Below are positions 57,717 through 64,000 of a DNA stretch of 64,000 bases, piece by piece; positions within the stretch are counted from its first letter, which is position 1; each line of letters starts with the position of its first letter. The DNA lies in assembly GCA_963717765.1 (NCBI GenBank), contig CAVQWX010000002.1, positions 248,001-312,000 on the forward strand, given 5' to 3'. The stretch is from JACDER01 sp963717765. Lineage in GTDB: Bacteria > Actinomycetota > Thermoleophilia > Gaiellales > Gaiellaceae. The notes below the pieces were generated by a model. The model was not told the origin of the DNA and did not search any database. It saw only the letters and a list, made by a program, of their open reading frames with translations. The position numbers and the translations under genes were made by a program.

Positions 57717-58586
57717 ATGCTCGAATCAGTCCCCAACTTCTCGGAGGGACGCGACCAGGGGACGATCGACGCGCTGGCCGAGGCGCTGTCCGCGCGGGCG
57801 CGCGTGCTCGACGTCCACGCTGACGCCGACCACAACCGGTCCGTGTTCACGCTGGTCGGGGAGGAGGACGAGCTCGCGGATTCCCTTGTCGCCGGCGTCG
57901 AGTGCGCGCGAGAGCGAATCGACCTGCGGCGGCACGACGGTGCGCATCCGCGCATCGGCGCGGCCGACGTCGTTCCGCTCGTCCCGCTCGTCCCGGAGGG
58001 GATGGAGCGGACGAAGGCGGCCGCGCGCACGGTAGCGCAGCGGATCGGCGAGCTCGGGCTTCCCGTCTTCCTCTACGGCGAGTCGGCGCGGGGTCGCGGC
58101 CCGGCCTTCTTCCGTCGCGGCGGCCCGGAGGAGCTGCAGCGCCGCATCGACGCAGGGGAGCTCGCGTCCGATTTCGGGCCTGCGCGGCTCGATCCCGGAA
58201 CGGGCGCCGTCCTCGTCGGCGCGCGCAGGCCGCTGATCGCCTTCAACGTCAATCTCCACGGGACGCTCGAGGTCGCACGCGAGATTGCCTCAACCGTCCG
58301 TGAGAGCGGCGGCGGTTTTCCAGGCGTCCGCGCACTCGGCCTCGATCTTTCCAGCGCCGGCCTGGTCCAGGTGAGCATGAACGTCGAGGACTGGGAGGCG
58401 GCGGCGCTGCACGAGATCGTCGAGCGGATCGAACAAGAAGCCCGGGCGCGCGATGCGGAGGTCACCGGATCGGAGCTCGTAGGACTGATGCCCGCAGGTG
58501 CCGCCGCCGCGGCGGCGGGCGCCATGCTCAGGATCGAGGGGTTCGGGCCGTCGCGAGTCCTCGAGCTTCGGCTGCTCGAAGGCTGA
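57717..58586 (+). CDS. ftcD: Glutamate formiminotransferase
   Basis: 289 residues of the FTCD N-terminal type: ESVPNFSEGRDQGTIDALAE, VHADADHNRSVFTLVG, HDGAHPRIGAADVVPL, the substrate-site PVFLYGESARGRG and LIAFNVNLHGTLEVA. Transfers the formimino group from N-formimino-glutamate to tetrahydrofolate in histidine degradation. The cyclodeaminase activity is on a separate protein at 46.4 kb. TAGAGT (57705-57710) lies 6 nt before the ATG, consistent with a leaderless transcript. Overlaps the convergent MFS gene by 59 nt. Confidence 0.93.
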   Translation: MLESVPNFSEGRDQGTIDALAEALSARARVLDVHADADHNRSVFTLVGEEDELADSLVAGVECARERIDLRRHDGAHPRIGAADVVPLVPLVPEGMERTKAAARTVAQRIGELGLPVFLYGESARGRGPAFFRRGGPEELQRRIDAGELASDFGPARLDPGTGAVLVGARRPLIAFNVNLHGTLEVAREIASTVRESGGGFPGVRALGLDLSSAGLVQVSMNVEDWEAAALHEIVERIEQEARARDAEVTGSELVGLMPAGAAAAAAGAMLRIEGFGPSRVLELRLLEG

Positions 58587-59760
58587 CGGCAGCCCCGGCG
58601 ATCCCGACGAGCGGCAGCGCGATCGCGGCTGCTGCGAAGACGGTGCCCGGCGCGAGGATGGCGAACAGCGGCGACACGAAGAGCAGGCCGGTCGCGTGCG
58701 CGCCGCGGTGCGTCAGCGAGATCAGGCCCATGACCCGGCCCAAATAGCGGTCGGGGACGTCCGCCTGCGCCGCCGAGGTGAGGAGTACGTACGCCGAGCC
58801 CTGTCCGACGCCGCACAGTGCCGCGCCCACGAGGGCGGGGCCGAACGAGCCCGCGAAGGCGAAGAGCCCGTATGCCGGAAGGTAGAAGCACCAGGCGAGC
58901 ATGCTCGCGAGCGCCTTCCTCCTCACCTGGACGCGCACGAGCACGAGCCCGGCGGCGACCGAGCCGATTGCGTAGGCGGCGGCCATGAGCGAGAAGCTCC
59001 CGGCACCGCGGCCGAGCGTGTCGCGGACGAAGGTGGGGACGCCGACGATCCACGTCCCGGAAGAGATCGTCACCGCGACGCCGAGGACGACGACCGCCGT
59101 AGCGAGCACCGGCAGCGGCCTGAGTGCCGCGAAGCCTGCGCGGATGCGCGGCGCCGCTGCGTGCACGGCGCTGCCTCCGCGATGTGCAACCCGGAGGAGC
59201 AGCGCGGCAGAGACGAAGAACGACGCTGCGTTGAGCCCGAAGAAGGCGCTGATCGGCATGAAGGTCAGGAGGCCGGCCGCCGCAGCCCATCCCCCGACCG
59301 ACAGCGCGTCCGCCGTCGCGCGCACCAGGCCGTTCGCGCGCTGGACGTTGTCGCGGTCGACCAGTGCGGGCAGGAGGGCGCCGTAGGCCGGATCGAAATA
59401 GCTGGCCGCGGCGGTGAGCGCGAAGGCGGCGACGACCAGCAGCCAGAGGGGCAGGTCGCCCTCCAATCCCAGCGCGGCCACCGGGACGAGCAGGACGCCG
59501 CGGAACAGGTCCGCGGCGATCATCGTCCGCCTCCGGTCGAGCCGGTCGGCGACGAGGCCGCCGTGGAACCCGAAGGCGAGTGCGGGGACGCTGTCCGCCA
59601 GGCGCACGGCCAGCACGCCGAGCGGGCCGCCCGCGACGAGCGCGTACCACATGAGGGCGAGGTACTGGAAGGCGTCGCCCAGCTCGCTCGCGGCGATCGC
59701 GAGGTAGACGCGGCGAAAGTCGGGGCGTCGAAAGAGTCCCGTGAGGCCTTGCGGCTCCAT
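58528..59760 (-). CDS. MFS transporter (12-helix type)
   Basis: 410 residues from ATG 59760 (a GTG at 59778 is in frame). LFRRPDFRRVYLAIAASELG, motif A-like GGLVADRLDRRRTMIAADLFRG, twelve helices ending PLVGIAGAAVSLR. This resembles the enterobactin-exporter/antibiotic efflux branch. No substrate can be named. Divergent from the lipoprotein gene with only 44 bp between the starts. Confidence 0.88.
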   Translation of the reverse strand: MEPQGLTGLFRRPDFRRVYLAIAASELGDAFQYLALMWYALVAGGPLGVLAVRLADSVPALAFGFHGGLVADRLDRRRTMIAADLFRGVLLVPVAALGLEGDLPLWLLVVAAFALTAAASYFDPAYGALLPALVDRDNVQRANGLVRATADALSVGGWAAAAGLLTFMPISAFFGLNAASFFVSAALLLRVAHRGGSAVHAAAPRIRAGFAALRPLPVLATAVVVLGVAVTISSGTWIVGVPTFVRDTLGRGAGSFSLMAAAYAIGSVAAGLVLVRVQVRRKALASMLAWCFYLPAYGLFAFAGSFGPALVGAALCGVGQGSAYVLLTSAAQADVPDRYLGRVMGLISLTHRGAHATGLLFVSPLFAILAPGTVFAAAAIALPLVGIAGAAVSLRAAEARGLATARTPRS

Positions 59761-59804
59761 TGGCCGAGTTTTACGCACCGGCCCTGTTGGTAGGCTCGAA
59801 GCGG

Positions 59805-60293
59805 ATGAGACGATCGGTCGCGCTGCTTCTGATCCTGCTTCCTGCGCTACTCGCCGCCTGTGGATCCGGCGGCTCGAAAGACACGTCGAAAGGCACGTCG
59901 AATGCCACCGTGGTCGGGACGCGTCAGGGCGACAACAGCCTCGTGCTCGTCGACGGCGCCAACCACACGCTGTACGTCTTCACCGGCGAGAGCTGTGCCG
60001 GGAGCTGCGCCGACGTGTGGCGTCCGTTCGTCGCCAAGGGAGACGTGGTGGAGGCCAAGAAGGGATCGACGCTCGACGAGAGCCTGCTCGGGACGACGAA
60101 GCGCGGAGACGGCTCCCTCCAGGTCACCTACGACGACAATCCGCTCTACCTGTACGAGCAGGAAGCGGCGGGGGAGACGGAGGGAAACGGCATGAAGTCC
60201 TTCGGAGGCGTCTGGCGCGCCGCGCGTCCCGAAAATCCGTTCGAGCGCAAGACCACGACCGGCGTGTCGTGCGAGCCGAACTGCGGCTACTGA
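59805..60293 (+). CDS. Lipoprotein with YxFxxx repeats (COG4315-like)
   Basis: 162 residues: signal peptide ending in a good lipobox (LLPALLAACGS), a Ser/Thr/Lys linker, then two related units, NHTLYVFTGESCAGSC with DVWRPF, and DNPLYLYEQEAAGE with GGVWRAA. This pattern is found in secreted proteins with Yx[FWY]xxD repeats, function unknown. C-terminal CEPNCGY has two Cys. ATG 59805 was chosen as the start of the signal sequence. A TAGGCT box (59791-59796) precedes it. Converges with the sulfotransferase gene. Confidence 0.85.
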   Translation: MRRSVALLLILLPALLAACGSGGSKDTSKGTSNATVVGTRQGDNSLVLVDGANHTLYVFTGESCAGSCADVWRPFVAKGDVVEAKKGSTLDESLLGTTKRGDGSLQVTYDDNPLYLYEQEAAGETEGNGMKSFGGVWRAARPENPFERKTTTGVSCEPNCGY

Positions 60294-60988
60294 GCCGCGG
60301 CTTCGCCGTTCCTGTCGCGCCAGGTCTGAAGCGTCGCCAGCGACATGTCGATGAGTCGCCCCGCGAACTCCGAGCTGTCATTCGTCTTGGGAAACGGCGC
60401 GTCCGGTACGGGGACCTCGAGGAACTCGCACAGCGGCTCCCATCCTTCCTGCACCGACCACACCAGCAGCCGGTCCGCCGGCACCGTCTGCTCGACCTCG
60501 TCCTGATACCGCTCCATCGCGCCGCTCATCTGAGCTTCCGACGTGTTCTCGCCGTCCATGAGCCCGCTTCGCTCCCACATGTCCACCATCATCTCGATGT
60601 ACCCGCGCCACTTCGGGTCGACGTGGCCGCGGGCGGCGGAAAGATTTCGGACCAGTCCGTCGCCGTAGAAGACGCCCCAGATCGTCTCGTGCATGCTGCG
60701 GGCCCAGGAATCGCCGTCGCGCGTGCCGAGCACGACCTTCGCGTCCGGGTAGATGTCGATGAGCTCGCGGTAGAAAAAGGACCCCGGCCAGTCGACCGTG
60801 GCCTCGAAGCCCGCGAACGTCTTGTCCCAGCTGGCCTCTCCGGCCATCGCCTTTCGCCAGTGCGGCGCCAGGTCGAGGTCGGCGAGGACGTTCACCATGT
60901 GGTAGCAGGGCCCGAAGCCGAGCGTCTCGAGCGCGATTTTCTGGGACAGCGTGCCGGTGCGCGGGAGCCCCGCTCCGATGACTTTCAT
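60287..60988 (-). CDS. PAPS-type sulfotransferase family protein
   Basis: 233 residues. The N-terminus VIGAGLPRTGTLSQKIALET is the phosphosulfate loop of this family, followed by LGFGPCYHMVNVL, FEATVDWPGSFFYRELIDIYP and KVVLGTRDGDSWARSMHE, which carries the 3'-phosphate-binding Arg/Ser. Cytoplasmic; moves a sulfo group from PAPS to an unknown acceptor. It is divergent from the exporter-arylsulfotransferase fusion with 72 bp between starts. Confidence 0.87.
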   Translation of the reverse strand: MKVIGAGLPRTGTLSQKIALETLGFGPCYHMVNVLADLDLAPHWRKAMAGEASWDKTFAGFEATVDWPGSFFYRELIDIYPDAKVVLGTRDGDSWARSMHETIWGVFYGDGLVRNLSAARGHVDPKWRGYIEMMVDMWERSGLMDGENTSEAQMSGAMERYQDEVEQTVPADRLLVWSVQEGWEPLCEFLEVPVPDAPFPKTNDSSEFAGRLIDMSLATLQTWRDRNGEAAAQ

Positions 60989-61060
60989 GGCGGGAGCCTA
61001 ACCACTGGGAATAACGCCGTCCGCGTTCTGTACCGTTTTCCAGCGGTTTGAAGGGGATCC

Positions 61061-64000
61061 TTGACTGAGACGAAAGCGCGCCCCGCGGCACCGGCCCGCT
61101 CGACGGCGGAGCCCGCGAAAAGCGGCCTGCGCTCGCGCACGGGGTGGATCCTGGTCGTCTGCTGCGTTGCGCAGTTCATGGTCATCCTCGATCTGAGCAT
61201 CGTCAATGTCGCGCTTCCGTCCATCCAGTCCAGCCTCGGCTTTTCCGCGAGTGACCTTCAGTGGATCGTCAACGCGTACGCGATCACGTTCGCCGGCTTC
61301 CTGATGCTCGGCGGGCGCGCCGCCGACCACTTCGGGCAGCGCACGGTGTTCGTCGCCGCCCTCGCCGTCTTTGCGGTCGCGTCCCTGGCCGGCGGGCTGG
61401 CGCCGGACAAGAACACGCTGATCGTCGCTCGAGGGTTCCAGGGCTTCGGCGCCGCGCTCATGGCCGCGAGCTCGCTCGCGATCATCACTTCCTCGTTTGC
61501 CGCGGGACCTGCGCGCCACCGCGCAATCGGTCTGTGGGGCGCGATGAACGGCGTCGGCGGCGCTGCCGGCGTCCTGCTCGGCGGCGTCCTCACCGAAGTC
61601 TTCAGCTGGCGCTGGATCCTGCTCATCAACCCGCCGATCGCCCTCGCCGCCGCCATCGTGGCGTTCCGCGTCGTCCGGAACCGGCGCCGGGAGCAAGGCT
61701 CGAGCGGCTTCGACCTCCCCGGCGCCTTCCTCCTCACCGCCGGCCAGATCGTCCTCGTCTACGGGATCGTCACGGCCGGGCTGCAAGGATGGACCACTCC
61801 CGGCGCGCTCGCTCCGGTCGGTATCGGGCTCGGGATGCTCGGCCTGTTCTTCGTCGTCGAGGATCGCTTCGCCGCCGATCCGCTCGTGCCGTTCCGGGCG
61901 CTCACGAAGCACCTGCAGGTCACGAACGGCGTCGTCGTGCTCTTCAGCGCAGCGCTCTTCCCCATGTGGTACGTGACCTCGCTCTACCTCCAGCAGGTGC
62001 TTGGCCTGTCGCCGCTCGACGCCGGGCTGACGTTCCTCCCGATGGCGCTGACGATCATGGTCGCGGCGCGGCGGGCCGGTGCCCTCGTGAACCGCTTCGG
62101 CGTACGCATCGTCCTGGGTATCGGTCTAGTCCTGATGACGGGCGGGATGCTCCTCTTCGCCAGGATCGTCTCGAATGGGAGCGCAACGGTCTACGTCGTC
62201 ATTCCGGGGCTGTTGACGGCCGCGGGAATCGGGCTCGCGGTCGTGGCCTCGACGATCGGAGCGGTCCAGGGCGCGAAGGAGGGGCAGGCGGGACTCGCGT
62301 CCGGCCTCGTGAACACGTCACGGCAGGTCGGCGGCGGCCTCGGGCTCGCGCTGCTCATCACGCTCGCGACGCAGTACACGACGCACCTGATCGGCGAGAA
62401 CAAGTCGGTCACGGATTCCCTGACCGAGGGCTTCCGGCTCGCCTACCTGATCGGGGCCGGACTCGTCGCCGCGGCGGCGGTCGTCACGTTCGTGCTCCTT
62501 CGCTCGCCCGGGGGTGAGAAGGTGCCGGCGCGGCAACGTCTCTGGATCACCGGGGCCGTGGTCGGCATCCTCGCGCTCTTCGTCGCGGTCGACCTCAGCG
62601 TCCCCGGTGGCGGGCAGCCGATCGGTGCATACACGACGAAGGGCGCGCAGAGCTACGTCTCGGCCCCGGCTCTCCATCCGCCAGACATCGCCGTCACCGA
62701 GGCGGCGACCGACAAGCTCGCGCCCGGCTACCTGCTGACCGCGAACTTCTACCACGTCACCCGCCCGCCGATCGTCGGACAGAGCGGCCCTCTGATCCTC
62801 GACAACCACCTGCAGCCGGTCTGGTTCAAGCCCGTCCCGGAGGACGTCATCGCGTCGAATCTGAGCGCGCAGAGGTATCACGGGAAGCTTGTGCTCGCCT
62901 GGTGGCAGGGCGTCGTGACGAATGCCGGTACGACCGAGAGCGGCGAGTACGTCGTCGTCGACCAGCACTACAAGACCGTGACGACGCTGCGCGGACGCAA
63001 AGGCTGGGTCCTCACGCTGCATTCGCTCGTCATCGACGGCGACCATGCGTGGGTGACCGCGAACCGCAACCTCGCGCGCGACCTTTCGGCCTACGGCGGC
63101 ACATACAACGGGACGCTCGTCGACTCCGCCGTGCAGGAGTACGACCTGCGCACCGGGCGCCTGGTGCGAACGTGGAACGCGCTCGACCACATCCCGCTCG
63201 GCGACTCGCATTCGATTCCCCCGACGAACGGGTTTCCCTGGGACGCGTACCACGTGAACTGGATCCACGTCGCCGGCAAGAACAGGTTCCTCGTCTCCAT
63301 GCGCGACACCTGGGCCGCGTACATGGTGGACGCCGACACGGGCCATATCGAGTGGACGCTGGGGGGGAAGCACTCGAGCTTCGACTTCGGCCCGAAAGCC
63401 GAGTTCCAGTGGCAGCACGACGTGACGCTGCGATCCAACTCGGAGGTCACGCTGTTCGACGACCACTGCTGCCAGGCGCGTGGCGCGGATACCTGGGTGA
63501 ACGCGACCGCGCCCTCGCGTGGGCTCGTGCTCAAGCTCGACCAGCGCGCACGTACGGCGAAGCTCGTCTCCCAGTACGGGCAGGACCGCGGGATCGCGGC
63601 CGCGTACATGGGCAACACGCAGCCTCTCTCCAACGGCAACGTGCTGATCGGCTGGGGCTCGCAACCGTATTTCTCGGAGTACGACTCGTCGGGCCGGCCG
63701 CTGTTGGACGCGGCCTTCCCGGCTCCCGACATCGCCTACCGCGTGAACCGGGCGGCGTGGGTCGGTCTGCCGACTTCGGAGCCGGCGGGGGCGGCACGCA
63801 GCGAGGCGGGGAAGACGACCGTGTACGCGAGCTGGAACGGCGCGACCCGCGTGGCGGCCTGGCGCGTGCTGGGCGGGCCCGACGCCGATCGCCTCAAGCC
63901 GCTGGCAACCAGCCGCCGCTCCGGGTTCGAGACCCCGATCTCCGTTCCGGAGTCCGCGACCTTCACCGTGCAGGCCCTCGACGAGCGTGGACGCGTGCTC
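61061..64000 (+). CDS. MFS exporter fused to an extracytoplasmic arylsulfotransferase domain (runs off window)
   Basis: One frame without stop from TTG 61061 (after AAGGGG 61051-61056). Residues 1-485: DHA2-type 14-helix exporter (LDLSIVNVALPSIQSSLGF, QWIVNAYAITFAGFLMLGG, RAADHFGQR). After LLRSPGGEK comes an extra helix (RLWITGAVVGILALFVAVD) and an arylsulfotransferase propeller: SGPLILDNHLQPVWF, VNWIHVAGKNRFLVSMRDTW, HIEWTLGGKHSSF, WQHDVTL. The C-terminal domain (TTVYASWNGATRVAAWRVLG) matches the free-standing paralogue at 48 kb. A GTG at 62522 could also start the second part separately. Confidence 0.88.
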   Translation, partial: MTETKARPAAPARSTAEPAKSGLRSRTGWILVVCCVAQFMVILDLSIVNVALPSIQSSLGFSASDLQWIVNAYAITFAGFLMLGGRAADHFGQRTVFVAALAVFAVASLAGGLAPDKNTLIVARGFQGFGAALMAASSLAIITSSFAAGPARHRAIGLWGAMNGVGGAAGVLLGGVLTEVFSWRWILLINPPIALAAAIVAFRVVRNRRREQGSSGFDLPGAFLLTAGQIVLVYGIVTAGLQGWTTPGALAPVGIGLGMLGLFFVVEDRFAADPLVPFRALTKHLQVTNGVVVLFSAALFPMWYVTSLYLQQVLGLSPLDAGLTFLPMALTIMVAARRAGALVNRFGVRIVLGIGLVLMTGGMLLFARIVSNGSATVYVVIPGLLTAAGIGLAVVASTIGAVQGAKEGQAGLASGLVNTSRQVGGGLGLALLITLATQYTTHLIGENKSVTDSLTEGFRLAYLIGAGLVAAAAVVTFVLLRSPGGEKVPARQRLWITGAVVGILALFVAVDLSVPGGGQPIGAYTTKGAQSYVSAPALHPPDIAVTEAATDKLAPGYLLTANFYHVTRPPIVGQSGPLILDNHLQPVWFKPVPEDVIASNLSAQRYHGKLVLAWWQGVVTNAGTTESGEYVVVDQHYKTVTTLRGRKGWVLTLHSLVIDGDHAWVTANRNLARDLSAYGGTYNGTLVDSAVQEYDLRTGRLVRTWNALDHIPLGDSHSIPPTNGFPWDAYHVNWIHVAGKNRFLVSMRDTWAAYMVDADTGHIEWTLGGKHSSFDFGPKAEFQWQHDVTLRSNSEVTLFDDHCCQARGADTWVNATAPSRGLVLKLDQRARTAKLVSQYGQDRGIAAAYMGNTQPLSNGNVLIGWGSQPYFSEYDSSGRPLLDAAFPAPDIAYRVNRAAWVGLPTSEPAGAARSEAGKTTVYASWNGATRVAAWRVLGGPDADRLKPLATSRRSGFETPISVPESATFTVQALDERGRVL

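Noticed and set aside
1..64000. CRISPR array or complete insertion sequence
   Set aside because: No regularly spaced direct repeats other than the MraZ boxes, and no transposase or integrase gene was recognised on either strand.

Overview
The window is high-GC, gene-dense DNA with many GTG/TTG starts, 1-14 nt start/stop overlaps and operons read in long co-directional blocks. The gene content points to an actinobacterium: a meso-diaminopimelate-type dcw cluster headed by MraZ boxes, a fused SecDF, two-subunit glycine decarboxylase and a MazF/RHH module. The style resembles deep-branching soil lineages such as Thermoleophilia (inference; no rRNA is present to test it). Several single-base frameshifts in or near G/C runs suggest either a draft or metagenome-derived assembly or real gene decay.

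Layout. 1-1 kb: the C-terminal end of a sensor kinase and a small coiled-coil protein, then a divergent region with two strong palindromes. 1-8 kb: queA-tgt-yajC-secDF, a UbiK-like coiled-coil ORF and a UbiB-type kinase. 8-11.6 kb: an atypical response regulator, a membrane protein, ogt with an overlapping ECF-like sigma gene, and a PfkB kinase. 11.6-26 kb: the division and cell-wall cluster mraZ-rsmH-ftsL-ftsI-murE-murF-mraY-murD-ftsW-murG-murC-murB-ftsQ-ftsZ, without ftsA or ddl. 26-30.8 kb: the glycine cleavage operon gcvT-gcvH-gcvPA-gcvPB, with a 223-bp structured inverted-repeat element between gcvH and gcvPA. 30.8-44 kb: housekeeping and transport genes (rlmN, threonine aldolase, serine hydrolase, MacB-like ABC system, Ca2+/H+ exchanger, endonuclease IV, gltX, receiver protein, M3-like peptidase), ending at tRNA-Glu.

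44.1-45.9 kb is a small island: the 3' end of tRNA-Glu is repeated at 45.87 kb and the repeats bracket a MazF-like toxin with an RHH antitoxin and its palindromic operator, gene debris and a membrane protein. 46-54.7 kb holds a cyclodeaminase-domain protein, a sigma-factor operon, a secreted arylsulfotransferase-family protein, tRNA-Gln, membrane and secreted proteins, and a heterodimeric ABC exporter pair with one degenerate ATPase site. 54.7-57.7 kb contains two related hydrolase-cyclase genes, the first internally deleted and both frameshifted, a frameshifted uracil-DNA glycosylase and a methyltransferase. 57.7-64 kb holds glutamate formiminotransferase, an MFS transporter, a lipoprotein, a cytoplasmic sulfotransferase and, running off the window, one continuous reading frame that joins a DHA2-type MFS exporter to an extracytoplasmic arylsulfotransferase-like domain.

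The best candidate for an undescribed system is this last locus: a sulfotransferase divergent from an exporter-arylsulfotransferase fusion, with a second free-standing arylsulfotransferase-family protein 15 kb away.
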